Origin: Nonlabens xylanidelens
Lineage (GTDB): Bacteria > Bacteroidota > Bacteroidia > Flavobacteriales > Flavobacteriaceae
Direction of reading: 5' to 3'
Length of the DNA stretch: 64,000 nt
Assembly (NCBI RefSeq): GCF_002934445.1
Contig: NZ_PTJE01000009.1
Span: forward strand, 1 to 64,000
Within the stretch, counting starts at the first letter, position 1. Every line of letters begins with the position of its first letter. The position numbers were made by a program, and so were the translations under genes. The notes under the pieces were generated by a model. That model worked only from the letters and a program-made list of their open reading frames with translations, did no database searches and was not told the DNA's origin. Of this stretch, positions 16,392 to 26,685 are shown piece after piece.

Positions 16392-17777
16392 CTACTGACC
16401 TTTAAAGAAGATTACTGTACTTAGTGTTTTTACTATTATTCTTATATCTAAAAACACACTGCGTTTTTTGATATAAAATAGATCGTACTGCAGTTTTCTT
16501 AAGTGATCTTCGTCAGTAACACCATATTTAGTCTTTACCTGTGCCCAACCTGTTAAACCTGGTTTTACGACATGGCGCGTTTCATAAAAAGGAATTTTTT
16601 CTGACAGTTGTTCTACAAATATCTCTCTTTCTGGTCTAGGGCCTATAACACTCATATCCCCTTTCAGGATGTTTAAAAATTGAGGAAATTCATCTATACG
16701 TGTAGCTCTCAAAAACTTACCGAACTTTGTAATACGTGCGTCATTCACAACAGCAAATTGTGCTCCAGATTTTTCTGCATCGGTAACCATTGTTCTGAAT
16801 TTAATAATCTTGAATAGTTTTCTATTAAGACCTACTCTTTCTTGTGTATAAAATAAAGGACCTCTATTGCCTATTAAATTCCCTAAAAAAACAAATGGAA
16901 CTAATGCTATACCTATAAGTATACCTAAAACAGAAGCTACTAAATCAAATAAACGATGATATACTAAATACAGTCTATTTTGATTATTACGTGCAAATGG
17001 AAAGTACCTATAAAAATCTTTACCTACATATTGTACAGGTACTCTATCTGTCATTTCTTCATACACTTGAGTGTATTCTCTAACAGAATAGCCGTTTTCT
17101 ACTAGTTCAATAAGCCATTTATAAAGATTAGAAGTTATTCCTTCTACCTCATTACTAGCCACGACTATCTCTGTAACGGACTGATCATGTAATAACTCGT
17201 GAGCATCTTTTATACCTATAGATTTAACTCCTACTATATGACCTTGCTCTATTGCTGGACCTGTATTTATAAAACCGCTTATATTATAATTAGGATCTAC
17301 GTCTTGCAAAGTTTGAGCTACCAATGCTGCATCACTGGAGTCTGCAATGATTATGATATTCTTGTTAAATCTAGAACTAGCAAATAATTTTATATAAACA
17401 GCTCTCCATAAAAGCAATGGTAAGGTAACTGCTAGATAGAAGTATAAAATCTGTATTCTATTTTCTGGTAGTACCGGTGTAAAAAACGGTGTCAGTAAAT
17501 ACACTAACGATGTTACCGATCCTGTACTTACAGCACTTCTTAGAGTACCAGTAATACGACTGGCTCTTTGAAGGTTATACATTTCAAATACTGTAGCAAA
17601 AAACAATAAATAACCTGCGAGAATCACAGACCACATCCACTGTCGCTCATTGATCAAAAAATAATCAAATTGAAAAATGATTCCTAATAAATACAAAGCA
17701 CATAAAACCACTATAACATCAATAAAACGCAACAGTATTTTGCGTTCAGACATTTCAAAATGAATAGGTTTTGACAC
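16392..17777 (-). CDS. Undecaprenyl-phosphate sugar phosphotransferase (WcaJ-like)
   Basis: A polyisoprenyl-phosphate hexose-1-phosphate transferase that starts exopolysaccharide or O-unit synthesis. The N-terminal part has about four membrane helices and a CoA-binding-like domain (NIIIIADSSDAALVAQTL). The C-terminal catalytic domain contains YHRLFDLVAS, KIIKFRTM, RATRIDEFPQFLNILKGDMSVIGPRPE and KPGLTGWAQV, the hallmark of bacterial sugar transferases. Length is 461 residues. It heads the minus-strand polysaccharide run with the glycosyltransferase and ligase upstream. Which sugar is used cannot be read here. Confidence 0.93.
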   Translation of the reverse strand: MSKPIHFEMSERKILLRFIDVIVVLCALYLLGIIFQFDYFLINERQWMWSVILAGYLLFFATVFEMYNLQRASRITGTLRSAVSTGSVTSLVYLLTPFFTPVLPENRIQILYFYLAVTLPLLLWRAVYIKLFASSRFNKNIIIIADSSDAALVAQTLQDVDPNYNISGFINTGPAIEQGHIVGVKSIGIKDAHELLHDQSVTEIVVASNEVEGITSNLYKWLIELVENGYSVREYTQVYEEMTDRVPVQYVGKDFYRYFPFARNNQNRLYLVYHRLFDLVASVLGILIGIALVPFVFLGNLIGNRGPLFYTQERVGLNRKLFKIIKFRTMVTDAEKSGAQFAVVNDARITKFGKFLRATRIDEFPQFLNILKGDMSVIGPRPEREIFVEQLSEKIPFYETRHVVKPGLTGWAQVKTKYGVTDEDHLRKLQYDLFYIKKRSVFLDIRIIVKTLSTVIFFKGQ

Positions 17778-17811
17778 TTTGGTTAAGCTTTAAGCATGTA
17801 AATATACATTT

Positions 17812-18825
17812 TTATACGTCTAGCAATGCTCTCCAATCTTTACTTACTTCACTCCATGAAAATTGATGAGCGTACTTTTTTGCTGTTTTAATGATGGTGT
17901 CACACTCTAACGGACTTGTTATCAACTCATCTACCGATTTCACCATCGCATTAACATCATTATCCGGAATTAATTTACCAGTAATTCCATTATCAATAAG
18001 ATAAGAAATACCACCTACATTAGTGGATATGATAGGTAAACCTAATGCCATAGCTTCTATTAAACTTACCGGTAAGTTGTCAAAATGCGTCGTATTGATA
18101 AATATGTTCTGTGATTTACTTAATTCTACCCATTGTTTTTTAGATAATAATCCTGTAAAAGTCACTTTTATATCTAGACTATTAGCCAGTCTTTTACATG
18201 CCATTTGGCTACCATCTTTATCTGGACCAACCATAGTTAGACTAGCTGTGGGATATTTTTCTTTAAGTTCTTTTAAAACCAGTACTGCCATTTGCGGATT
18301 ATAAATTTCGGCAAATGAACGTACCCAAAGTAATTTAGGCTCTGTTATTGATCTTTCTGTAAAAGGATAATTTTCTATTTCAATAAAGTTATTGATCTTA
18401 ATAATATTGTTAAACCCTGCATTTATAAATGCTGAACTTAAAAAATCACTTGGACTTATTACTTTATAAGCGTTATCAAGAAAATGTTTAATGGCTTTAG
18501 GATTTTTCTCTATCCTACTAGGTAAATTACCTCCATGTAATATAGGAATGTACTTAATATTCAAGGACTTACAAATACGCGAGATAGTGATTGCATACCA
18601 AAAGTTCTTAGTACTATACGTATCAATTAACACCACGTCTGCCCATTTTCTATTTAAGTAGGTCATGCGCATCATGTGCAACATGCGTTTGCTTATGTTT
18701 TTTACAGAAGAGGCATACCTAACCTGATAACCTTCTTTTTGTAACAATGGCCCTAAGGTATCTATAGTTGTAGCTGTTGCACCTTGTTGCGCTAGTTTGT
18801 TACCTATGTAGAGGATATTCTTCAT
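17812..18825 (-). CDS. GT4-type glycosyltransferase
   Basis: A 337-residue GT-B fold glycosyltransferase. The N-terminal domain begins ILYIGNKLAQQGATATTIDTL with the usual glycine-rich acceptor loop. The C-terminal group-1 domain has the nucleotide-sugar site: TGLLSKKQW, INTTHFDNLPVSLIEAMALGLPIISTNVGGI (the E-x7-E type motif). It would add a sugar to a lipid-linked exopolysaccharide precursor at the cytoplasmic face. Its ATG overlaps the stop of the ligase gene by one base, so the two are translationally coupled. Confidence 0.9.
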   Translation of the reverse strand: MKNILYIGNKLAQQGATATTIDTLGPLLQKEGYQVRYASSVKNISKRMLHMMRMTYLNRKWADVVLIDTYSTKNFWYAITISRICKSLNIKYIPILHGGNLPSRIEKNPKAIKHFLDNAYKVISPSDFLSSAFINAGFNNIIKINNFIEIENYPFTERSITEPKLLWVRSFAEIYNPQMAVLVLKELKEKYPTASLTMVGPDKDGSQMACKRLANSLDIKVTFTGLLSKKQWVELSKSQNIFINTTHFDNLPVSLIEAMALGLPIISTNVGGISYLIDNGITGKLIPDNDVNAMVKSVDELITSPLECDTIIKTAKKYAHQFSWSEVSKDWRALLDV

Positions 18826-20198
18826 TAAGCTACTGCAATAATGGGAGATTCTAATTCAGTTTTTTGTTTTTTCTTAACCTTAGGTTTAAATACATAAAGT
18901 AGTGATAATCCATAGAAAAAAGCAGGGGCTGCAATACGCATCGCACTGTGATTAATAGTAGCAATCCAGAAAATCAGGAACGCATAAAAATAGATATTTC
19001 CTTTATGTGAAAGCCGGAATATGAGTGGTGTAAATATTAAAACCAGTAAAGACAGTATACCTATACTGCCATGCTCAGAAAGTAATCTACTGGTCTCGTT
19101 ATGAGATGCGGCCAGAATACCATCTTTTTTTGCCCTATAGTATTTTACCTGACCTGCTCCTATACCTGCAATAGGATTCTCTAAAAAAGCCTCAATTTCT
19201 ATCGATATTAATTTTGCCCTTCCTGTAGATAAATCAGACTTAGCCCTTCCTGCCGCATCTTCATTTGCATATCGTTTATCTATAAGACCATTAGTTACAA
19301 GAGAAGTAAAACCCCATGCTAGTAATAGCCCTAAACCTATTACCGCTAACTTGGGTAAAAATGAAATCCTAAACTCAGATCTTTTTAAAATAAATAAGGT
19401 CACTATAACGGCTATAATCATTAAGAATGCCGTAATAACTCCACCACGTGAAAAGGTAACCCAACCTCTATATGTCATTCCTAATAATAGAGTAATATCC
19501 ATGACATTATACCACATATTTTTAATACGTAAAAAACGTACAAAGCAAATAAACATACCTATACCTAATGCTGTTGCGACCTGATTAGGCCCATAACCAC
19601 CAGAAGCTGCAAAGTTAGAAGCCGTATCTGTAATCACGTCACGTATATCTGGTGTCACCACAAATAGATAAAACATGAGCATGACTATAGGCCCTACACT
19701 CAATTTTAAAATCTCGTCTAGTCTATCAGTACTTATTCTACGCTGGAAACAGTAAATAGCGACTATACCTAGCGTTACCGGACCACTTAAATTAAAAGCT
19801 ACAGCTTTTCTTAAAGACTCTGATATAGGTATATTTTGTGATGCAACCACGATACTGGGGACCAACAGCAGTAAGTAGAACACAAAGGGAATCGATTTCA
19901 GTGAAAAACCGCGCAGTAATATACCAGCCAGCATAAAGGCTATCACTAGATATTTAATCATCTCATAGAAAAACAGCGCACTATTCATACGCAAGAAAAC
20001 CTCTAAGCAGGATAGATAACAACAGGCCAGTATAACCTCCATGTTCTTATCTGCACTCGTAAATAGTCTTAGTATAAAATATATAATTGCTCCATAAAAA
20101 AACACCTTAATTAAAAATGGAAAAGCGATCATAAAGATCGTGATCAGAATATGGCCTGCTATTATAAACGGATAAGGCAGTTTCTCAAACTTGATCAT
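18825..20198 (-). CDS. O-antigen ligase/polymerase family membrane protein
   Basis: The 457-residue protein has roughly 10-12 hydrophobic helices and a large periplasmic loop with the Wzy_C/WaaL pattern. The loop shows RAKLISIEIEAFLENPIAGIGAGQVKYY and ASHNETSRLLSEHG, where the His and Arg are typical of ligases. It ligates or polymerises polysaccharide repeats on the periplasmic side. It sits with the glycosyltransferase and sugar transferase genes, which supports a role in surface polysaccharide. Ligase and polymerase cannot be told apart by sequence alone. Confidence 0.88.
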   Translation of the reverse strand: MIKFEKLPYPFIIAGHILITIFMIAFPFLIKVFFYGAIIYFILRLFTSADKNMEVILACCYLSCLEVFLRMNSALFFYEMIKYLVIAFMLAGILLRGFSLKSIPFVFYLLLLVPSIVVASQNIPISESLRKAVAFNLSGPVTLGIVAIYCFQRRISTDRLDEILKLSVGPIVMLMFYLFVVTPDIRDVITDTASNFAASGGYGPNQVATALGIGMFICFVRFLRIKNMWYNVMDITLLLGMTYRGWVTFSRGGVITAFLMIIAVIVTLFILKRSEFRISFLPKLAVIGLGLLLAWGFTSLVTNGLIDKRYANEDAAGRAKSDLSTGRAKLISIEIEAFLENPIAGIGAGQVKYYRAKKDGILAASHNETSRLLSEHGSIGILSLLVLIFTPLIFRLSHKGNIYFYAFLIFWIATINHSAMRIAAPAFFYGLSLLYVFKPKVKKKQKTELESPIIAVA

Positions 20199-20282
20199 TA
20201 AAAATGGGAGGAATTAAGTGTCATCACAAAACGCAAATTTACTGTAATAAAAATAAGGCTTATTATTTTTGGTAAATCTAGA

Positions 20283-20609
20283 TTATAACTGTGCTTTAAT
20301 TTTAAGCAACTCGGCTTTAACATGTTCTAGTTTGCTTATTATTTCAAAGGTATTAAGCTCATTTTTATGATTTTTCATATAATCTTGAGCACCGTCTAGT
20401 GTAAAACCTTTTTCTTTTACTAGATGATAGATGGTTTTAAGGTTTTCTATATCTGTTTTAGAAAACTTGCGATTACCTCTTGAATTTTTTTTAGGCTTTA
20501 AAACGTCAAATTCTTTTTCCCAAAAACGCACCAAAGATGCATTTACTTGAAATGCTTTGGTTACTTCTCCCATGGAGTAGTATAATTTTTCTGGAAGTTC
20601 TATATGCAT
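20283..20609 (-). CDS. MerR-family transcriptional regulator
   Basis: The 108-residue protein carries a MerR-type winged helix: YYSMGEVTKAFQVNASLVRFWEKEF is the helix-turn-helix, and NSRGNRKFSKTDIENLKTIYHLVKEKGFTLDGAQ is the wing plus second helix pair. A short coiled coil ends the protein, with no effector domain or cysteine metal site. It therefore probably dimerises and binds DNA without a known ligand. It lies directly downstream of the M23 peptidase gene on the same strand (about 35 bp apart) and may be co-transcribed with it. Confidence 0.9.
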   Translation of the reverse strand: MHIELPEKLYYSMGEVTKAFQVNASLVRFWEKEFDVLKPKKNSRGNRKFSKTDIENLKTIYHLVKEKGFTLDGAQDYMKNHKNELNTFEIISKLEHVKAELLKIKAQL

Positions 20610-20644
20610 GATATGCTTATAACGTGTTTAAATATACTTTCATA

Positions 20645-21625
20645 TTAATCTAGAGAAATATTTTCCTGTTGCGATTTTTGTAGCAACGCATTGAACTCAT
20701 CTGGTGTTAGATTACCATAATAAAAGTTGATAGGGTTAATACGTTCTTTGTCTTTAAAGACCTCATAATGTAAATGTGGCGCTTGTGACCTACCGGTACT
20801 ACCTACATAACCTATAATATCACCACGTTTCACCTTTTGTCCCGGACGCACATTATAAGGTTTGGACCTTCTTAAATGCGCATAAAGCGATACATAACCA
20901 AAACCGTGGTCTATTCTTATATGGTTTCCATAACCAGAGCTATTAGCATCTGCTCTTTCTACCAAACCATCTCCTGTTGCAAATACTGGTGTCCCTCGTG
21001 GCGCTGTAAAATCCATACCAAAGTGAAATTTTCTAGTCTTGTTAAAAGGATCTGTACGGTAACCATAACCACTCGCCATACGAGTTAAATCTTGATTACG
21101 CACCGGTTGTATAGCAGGTATAGATGCCAGTAATTTCTCTTTATCTTCTGCTAGAACTGCTATTTCTTCTAGCGATTGTGACTGTATTGCTGTTCTTTTT
21201 TTAAGTCTATCTATAGATTCTCTTAACGCAATTATCTTTTTTGCACTAGGTTCTCCCTCATATTCCTTATAACGATTCACCCCACCAAAACCTGCCTGAC
21301 GCTGCTCTGCAGGAATAGGGTTTGCGTCAAAGTAAATGCGATAAATATTATTATCACGATCTTCTATATTTTCAATAACTGTAGACAGTCTAACCACATC
21401 ATCCTGTACATCATCTAGTTGCAGCTTTAGATATTCTATTTTATCGCGTGATTTTTTTAATTCTGGAGATTCTAAGAAAGCATCAGCAAAGAAAAAACAT
21501 CCCAAACCGAAACAAAAACTCACTACTAAAAACAGCAAGCTGCGGAAAAAAAACCTCCTTTTCTTAGTCTCTACCTTACGGTAAGAAAGCGTTTCAGAAT
21601 CGTAGTAATACTTGACCTTTGACAT
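20645..21625 (-). CDS. M23 (LytM-type) peptidase
   Basis: An inner-membrane-anchored peptidoglycan endopeptidase or divisome activator. It has a basic cytoplasmic start, one membrane helix (about 25-48), a coiled coil (about 55-110) and a C-terminal LytM domain. Zinc-binding motifs are visible in FHFGMDFTAPRGTPV (H-x3-D) and APHLHYEVF (HxH). The 326-residue layout is that of the flavobacterial M23 family. It is divergent from alaS, and the spacer contains one palindrome copy. Confidence 0.93.
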   Translation of the reverse strand: MSKVKYYYDSETLSYRKVETKKRRFFFRSLLFLVVSFCFGLGCFFFADAFLESPELKKSRDKIEYLKLQLDDVQDDVVRLSTVIENIEDRDNNIYRIYFDANPIPAEQRQAGFGGVNRYKEYEGEPSAKKIIALRESIDRLKKRTAIQSQSLEEIAVLAEDKEKLLASIPAIQPVRNQDLTRMASGYGYRTDPFNKTRKFHFGMDFTAPRGTPVFATGDGLVERADANSSGYGNHIRIDHGFGYVSLYAHLRRSKPYNVRPGQKVKRGDIIGYVGSTGRSQAPHLHYEVFKDKERINPINFYYGNLTPDEFNALLQKSQQENISLD

Positions 21626-21695
21626 ATGGTTTATTATGCTATTTTTGTGACACTCTACGAGATAAAAATAAGTAGAAAAAAGTTAGTAATTATTC

Positions 21696-21711
21696 CGCTT
21701 TCGCGAAAGCG
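21696..21711. repeat. Palindrome copy between the M23 gene and alaS
   Basis: A perfect 16-mer in the divergent spacer, flanked by ATTC on the left and AGATC on the right. These are the flanks of the copy at 648 in reverse orientation. Confidence 0.95.
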
Positions 21712-21779
21712 AGATCATAACCTACTTTATCACGTATAGCAAAAATAAGAAAATTGAATTAACCGCTAGTATAGCCAGA

Positions 21780-24401
21780 ATGAAGTCAAAACAAATACGC
21801 CAAACATTTCTTGAGTTTTTTGAAAACAAAAAACACCAAATCGTTCCAAGTGCACCCATGGTGATCAAAAATGATCCTACCCTGATGTTTACTAACGCTG
21901 GTATGAATCAATTTAAAGAATACTTCTTAGGAAATTCTGATCCTAAAAATAACCGTATTACAGATTCTCAAAAATGCTTGAGAGTAAGCGGTAAACATAA
22001 CGATCTAGAAGAAGTAGGTGTAGATACGTATCACCACACGATGTTTGAGATGCTGGGTAACTGGAGTTTTGGCGATTACTTTAAGAAAGATGCGATTTCA
22101 TGGGCGTGGGAATTACTGACTGAAGTTTATGGTATCGATAAAGACTGCCTTTATGTAACCATTTTTGAAGGTGATAAAAGTGAAGGCCTAGAACGTGATA
22201 CAGAAGCTTATGATTACTGGAAAGAACTCATAGACGAAGACCGTATTCTTAACGGAAATAAAGCAGATAACTTTTGGGAAATGGGCGCACAAGGACCTTG
22301 TGGACCATGTTCTGAAATACACGTAGACATAAGAAGTAAAGAAGAAAAAGCAGCAGTAGATGGCGCTACTCTTGTTAATATGGATCACCCACAGGTGGTA
22401 GAAATATGGAATCTAGTTTTCATGCAATACAACCGCATGGCAGACAGTTCTCTTAAAAATCTACCTAACCAACATGTGGATACCGGTATGGGATTTGAGC
22501 GTCTTGCTATGGTATTACAAAATGTACAGTCTAATTATGATACAGATGTTTTTACACCTCTTATTAGAGAAATAGAAACCATAACTGGACATACTTATGG
22601 AAAAACAACTCAAGAAGATATCGCAATACGTGTTATTGCAGACCATTTGAGAGCTGTTTCATTCTCTATTGCAGACGGACAACTGCCTTCTAACAATGGT
22701 GCTGGTTATGTAATACGTATGATATTGCGTCGTGCGATACGTTATGGATTTACTTACCTAGGTAAAAAAGAACCATTTATTTACCAGTTAGTAAATACAC
22801 TTTCTAAGCAAATGGGTGATGCGTTCCCAGAGCTTAAATCTCAAAAGAACTTAATACTTAATGTGATTAAAGAAGAAGAAGCTTCTTTTTTAAGAACACT
22901 AGAAAATGGACTTACTCTTCTAGATTCTATGATCTCGGGCATGAAGTCTGCTGGTTCTAAAACTCTAGATGGTAAAAAAGCATTTGAGCTTAATGATACT
23001 TATGGGTTCCCTAAAGAATTAACGCGTCTTATATTAAGCGAGCAAGGTCTAGAAATGGACGAAGAAGGATTTGCCATTGCTCTTAAAAAACAACAAGACG
23101 ACTCTCGTAAAGCTAGCGCGACAGAAACTAGTGACTGGACTGTTCTAGTAGATGACGATACACAAGAGTTTATAGGTTATGATAAACTAGAGGCAGATGT
23201 GCGTATATCTCAATACCGTAAGGTAACGAGTAAGAAAGATGGCGAGTTATACCAAATAGTATTTAACATGACTCCGTTTTATGGAGAAAGTGGTGGACAG
23301 ACAGGTGATAAAGGTTATCTAGAAAGTGCTAGTGGTGACACGGTTTACATCATAGATACTAAAAAAGAAAACGGCCAGACCGTACATTTAACTAAGAACC
23401 TACCTAAAGAAATAGGTGGTACTCATAAAGTAGTGGTAGATGCAAAGCAACGTGCACGTACTGCTGCAAATCATACAGCTACTCACCTACTGCACCAGGC
23501 GATGCGTAAGATATTAGGTACTCATGTAGAGCAAAAAGGTTCTATGGTAAGAAGTGCTAGTTTAAGATTTGACTTCTCACACTTCTCTAAAGTAAGTGCA
23601 GAAGAACTAGTAGAAATAGAAAACTTTGTAAACGCACGTATTAGAGAACAATTATCTCTAGAAGAAAATCGCGATAACACATATGACCAGGCAATGGAAG
23701 ATGGTGCTATAGGATTATTTGGCGAGAAATATGGTGACGTAGTTCGTACCATTAAATTCGGTGAGAGTAACGAGCTTTGTGGTGGTACTCATGTAAAAAA
23801 CACTGGAGACATCTGGCATTTTAAAATCACTAGTGAAAGTGCTGTTGCATCTGGAATACGACGTATAGAGGCAATTACTAGCGACGCAGTAAAAGATTTC
23901 TTTACAGAGCAATCAAAAAGCTTTGAAGAAATTAAAGCCGTTTTAAAGAACCCTACTAAAAACCCAGCAGAATCTATTGCTGCGCTACAAGATGAAAATG
24001 CTTCTTTGAAAAAAGAAATCGAGCAACTTCTTAAAGCTAAAGCTGGAAACCTAAAAGGTGATTTAATAGCAAGTGCAAAAAGCATTAATGGAGTGAACTT
24101 TATCGCTACAAAAACCGATCTAGATGCAAAGTCTGTTAAGGAGCTAGTTTTTGATATTGAGAGAGAAATGGAAAATCTTTTCTTAATCATAGGAGCAGCA
24201 AACGGAGAGAAAGCAACTCTAACGGTAATTCTAAGTAAGAATCTAGTAGAAGAAAAATCACTAGACGCTGGTAAAATAGTTAGAGAACTAGGTAAACACA
24301 TTCAAGGTGGTGGCGGTGGCCAGTCTCATTTTGCAACGGCTGGTGGTAAAAATGCTGCTGGAATAGATGTGGCTCTTGCTGCTGCTGAAGGGTTGATCTA
24401 A
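21780..24401 (+). CDS. alaS: Alanyl-tRNA synthetase
   Basis: This class II synthetase charges tRNA-Ala. The N-terminal catalytic core is intact ([49 protein letters not shown]). The editing domain has the zinc motif [11 protein letters not shown] and the distal [12 protein letters not shown]. The C-terminal domain ends with [16 protein letters not shown], the usual C-Ala signature. Length 873 residues is normal. It is monocistronic, divergent from the M23 peptidase gene. Confidence 0.97.
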   Translation: MKSKQIRQTFLEFFENKKHQIVPSAPMVIKNDPTLMFTNAGMNQFKEYFLGNSDPKNNRITDSQKCLRVSGKHNDLEEVGVDTYHHTMFEMLGNWSFGDYFKKDAISWAWELLTEVYGIDKDCLYVTIFEGDKSEGLERDTEAYDYWKELIDEDRILNGNKADNFWEMGAQGPCGPCSEIHVDIRSKEEKAAVDGATLVNMDHPQVVEIWNLVFMQYNRMADSSLKNLPNQHVDTGMGFERLAMVLQNVQSNYDTDVFTPLIREIETITGHTYGKTTQEDIAIRVIADHLRAVSFSIADGQLPSNNGAGYVIRMILRRAIRYGFTYLGKKEPFIYQLVNTLSKQMGDAFPELKSQKNLILNVIKEEEASFLRTLENGLTLLDSMISGMKSAGSKTLDGKKAFELNDTYGFPKELTRLILSEQGLEMDEEGFAIALKKQQDDSRKASATETSDWTVLVDDDTQEFIGYDKLEADVRISQYRKVTSKKDGELYQIVFNMTPFYGESGGQTGDKGYLESASGDTVYIIDTKKENGQTVHLTKNLPKEIGGTHKVVVDAKQRARTAANHTATHLLHQAMRKILGTHVEQKGSMVRSASLRFDFSHFSKVSAEELVEIENFVNARIREQLSLEENRDNTYDQAMEDGAIGLFGEKYGDVVRTIKFGESNELCGGTHVKNTGDIWHFKITSESAVASGIRRIEAITSDAVKDFFTEQSKSFEEIKAVLKNPTKNPAESIAALQDENASLKKEIEQLLKAKAGNLKGDLIASAKSINGVNFIATKTDLDAKSVKELVFDIEREMENLFLIIGAANGEKATLTVILSKNLVEEKSLDAGKIVRELGKHIQGGGGGQSHFATAGGKNAAGIDVALAAAEGLI

Positions 24402-24499
24402 TTTTCTTTTTATTATTACAAAATGAAAGGAGTAGAGATAAATTGATTTTATAAAACATCCTGATATTAATAACAGAAAAACTCATAATAATAAGCTAC

Positions 24500-25009
24500 A
24501 TGAAAAAAGTATTCCTAATTATTTTTCTTATCGTAATCTCATCTTGTTCATCTGATGACGAAAACTGTCTTAATTCACTTACTACACTTAGAGAAACGGT
24601 AAGACCTACAGAATTAAAAGAAATATATAGCGATGTAAATTATAAAATCAATTTGTCGCGTTTTATTACTCCTAACGGTGATGCTGTAAATGATATTTAC
24701 GTAATTTACATAGAGGATTTAGTTAATAACACATTTTACGTTTCAGATGACTTTGGTATTAATGGAAATATCATTGACGCTAATTCTAGTGAAGATCCTA
24801 CTTTATTTTTTACCACAATTGATTTAAAAGTATCGACAAATTGTACCACTGTTTATGAATCATCTGACATCAATGATTATTTGTGGCGTCTCGATTTTCA
24901 AAATCCAGTCGATGAAGGAAATTATAATCTAGACCTTACACTTACTATGTTTAATAGCGATGTAATTACAGTCTCAGACAACTTCGATTTATACTACACA
25001 CTACAATAA
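24500..25009 (+). CDS. Lipoprotein with gliding-motility-type 'TPNGD' motif
   Basis: The 169-residue protein has a lipoprotein signal ending in VISSC and a short acidic linker. It contains RFITPNGDAVNDIYVIYI, the motif seen at the start of CHU_C / gliding-motility-associated C-terminal domains, here placed at about residues 54-65. The following beta-rich stretch is too short for a full domain, and there is no sorting tail at the end. It is probably an outer-membrane lipoprotein of unknown function. Confidence 0.75.
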   Translation: MKKVFLIIFLIVISSCSSDDENCLNSLTTLRETVRPTELKEIYSDVNYKINLSRFITPNGDAVNDIYVIYIEDLVNNTFYVSDDFGINGNIIDANSSEDPTLFFTTIDLKVSTNCTTVYESSDINDYLWRLDFQNPVDEGNYNLDLTLTMFNSDVITVSDNFDLYYTLQ

Positions 25010-25136
25010 TATTGAGTTAAAAAGACTCCAAAAACTTGTGGCCTATTTTATTTCAAATAATCCATTTAATTTGTTTTTAGAGTTTGATTTTCCACTCAAA
25101 CTGTAACATTTCTTCATCAAAAGCTACTCATATTAT

Positions 25137-25430
25137 ATGGGAATAGCCACTAAACATTTACTCGATAAAATAGACCGCATACGTGCAAAGGGTGACCAGC
25201 GTAGAGCAGACCGTATACATGACGCACGTTTTGCTACTGCATCTTTGTATAAGACAGCTGGCACATGCAAGGTTTTCACAGCACGAGAAGTAACAGCTGC
25301 CAAAGAAGTATACCAACAGAAATTACAAAAAAGTAGAATAAAACACAAAATCATCTGGATCTTAACCATAATCCTAACACCAGTGTGCTTTTATCTAGGT
25401 TATTTATTTCTATTCATGTTTGACTTTTAA
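25137..25430 (+). CDS. Small membrane protein, member 1 of a paralogous pair
   Basis: The 97-residue protein has a basic N-terminal half and one or two C-terminal membrane helices (about 72-95). The region FTAREVTAAKEVYQQKLQK followed by a hydrophobic segment resembles the next gene's FSPEQIQAAKDAFQLQVKA plus hydrophobic segment, so the two look like ancient duplicates. They are 11 bp apart and surely co-transcribed. Neither shows a known motif. Confidence 0.7.
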   Translation: MGIATKHLLDKIDRIRAKGDQRRADRIHDARFATASLYKTAGTCKVFTAREVTAAKEVYQQKLQKSRIKHKIIWILTIILTPVCFYLGYLFLFMFDF

Positions 25431-25441
25431 AATTATAGATA

Positions 25442-25720
25442 ATGGGATCGCTAGCATTTATTACAGCCATAAAAACTAATGCAAAACAGTTAAAATCTAG
25501 ATCTAAATTTAAAGGACTAGATGCTGAAACTGGCATCTACAAAGGAAATATTAATAAAAAAGACTTTTCACCAGAACAAATACAGGCCGCAAAAGATGCC
25601 TTTCAATTGCAGGTAAAAGCAGAGAAAAAGAAAACACTTATAGTACTACTCCTTACCATAGTATTAGTCCCTATTTTGATATATGGACTTATAAAACTCT
25701 ATCTATTTACATTTGTTTAA
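25442..25720 (+). CDS. Small membrane protein, member 2 of a paralogous pair
   Basis: The 92-residue protein has a basic soluble start and a C-terminal membrane segment (about 66-90). It resembles the preceding gene product in order of parts, spacing and the pattern F-x-x-x-x-x-x-AAK before the membrane region. The soluble part (FKGLDAETGIYKGNINKKDFSPEQIQAAK) is reminiscent of small flavobacterial proteins of unknown role. The GSCFA gene follows 47 bp downstream. Confidence 0.7.
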   Translation: MGSLAFITAIKTNAKQLKSRSKFKGLDAETGIYKGNINKKDFSPEQIQAAKDAFQLQVKAEKKKTLIVLLLTIVLVPILIYGLIKLYLFTFV

Positions 25721-25767
25721 ACCTTAAATTAAGATCGTACCTTTGAATGAATTGATCTTAATATCCC

Positions 25768-26685
25768 ATGAAACTTAGCACACCTGTTCCTGTTTTAAAA
25801 CTATCTAGCCCTATAGATTACAACTCTAAAGTGGTTCTATTAGGTAGCTGTTTTACCGAGAACATAGGTTCTAAGCTATCCTATTATGGCTTTGATACGA
25901 GTATAAATCCTTTTGGGATTATTTTTAATTCCACTAGTTTGAGAGTATTAATAGATCGAGCTATTCACCATAATCCGTTTACACGAGAAGATATAGAAGG
26001 TGATTATTCTTATCTAGTGCATTCTGATCTTAATAACAAAGATCAAAATCTACTATTAGATCAATTAAACACAGCTTTAAAAAAACTAGAAACAGATTTA
26101 AAACAAGCCACTCATCTATTTATAACTCTGGGTACTGCATGGGTCTATCGTCATATAGAAAAGGATATAATAGTTGCCAACTGTCATAAACAACCGCAAC
26201 AATTGTTTATTAAAGAACTGCTCGATACAGAATCCATAAATAAGGATCTAACGTATATTTATCAATGGATAACAGAGGTGAATCCAAAAATAAACATCAC
26301 CTACACCCTATCGCCGGTGCGTCATATTAAAGACGGTTTTATAGAAAACACACGTAGTAAATCGAGATTGCACGACGCGATACAGACTCAGGTCGATTTA
26401 ACTAACGCCACTTATTTCCCTGCTTATGAAATTGCGATGGACGAGTTGAGAGATTATAGATTCTATGCTCGTGATATGGTACATCTTAATGAGATAGGTA
26501 TAGATTTTATATGGTCTCGCTTTCGCGAAAGCGGACTTAATAACAACACCCTAACACAACAAAAAGCGGTAGAGAAATATAGAAAACTATCTCAACATCG
26601 TGCTACAGATACAGAGGCACATCAACTGCAAATGCAACAGATGCATGCTAAAATAAGTAGGCAATATCCTGATATAAAATTATAA
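25768..26685 (+). CDS. GSCFA-domain protein (SGNH-like hydrolase)
   Basis: The product (305 residues) has the family-naming motif GSCFTENIG near residue 27, which carries the presumed nucleophile Ser, then SYYGFDTSINPFGIIFN. Later YTLSPVRHIKDG and the ARDMVHLNEIGIDFIW block supply the Asp and His expected of an SGNH-type esterase. No signal peptide is visible. Substrates of the family are not established. A palindrome copy encodes RFRESG directly after the last conserved block. The stop overlaps the start of the DUF4230-like gene by one base. Confidence 0.9.
   Translation: MKLSTPVPVLKLSSPIDYNSKVVLLGSCFTENIGSKLSYYGFDTSINPFGIIFNSTSLRVLIDRAIHHNPFTREDIEGDYSYLVHSDLNNKDQNLLLDQLNTALKKLETDLKQATHLFITLGTAWVYRHIEKDIIVANCHKQPQQLFIKELLDTESINKDLTYIYQWITEVNPKINITYTLSPVRHIKDGFIENTRSKSRLHDAIQTQVDLTNATYFPAYEIAMDELRDYRFYARDMVHLNEIGIDFIWSRFRESGLNNNTLTQQKAVEKYRKLSQHRATDTEAHQLQMQQMHAKISRQYPDIKL
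26518..26533. repeat. Palindrome copy inside the GSCFA gene
   Basis: A perfect 16-mer read as RFRESG; flanks are GGTCT on the left and GACTT on the right. Confidence 0.95.

Noticed and set aside
23789-24301. 170-codon open frame opposite alaS
   Set aside because: Serine/phenylalanine-rich antisense shadow of the coiled-coil and C-Ala parts of alaS.
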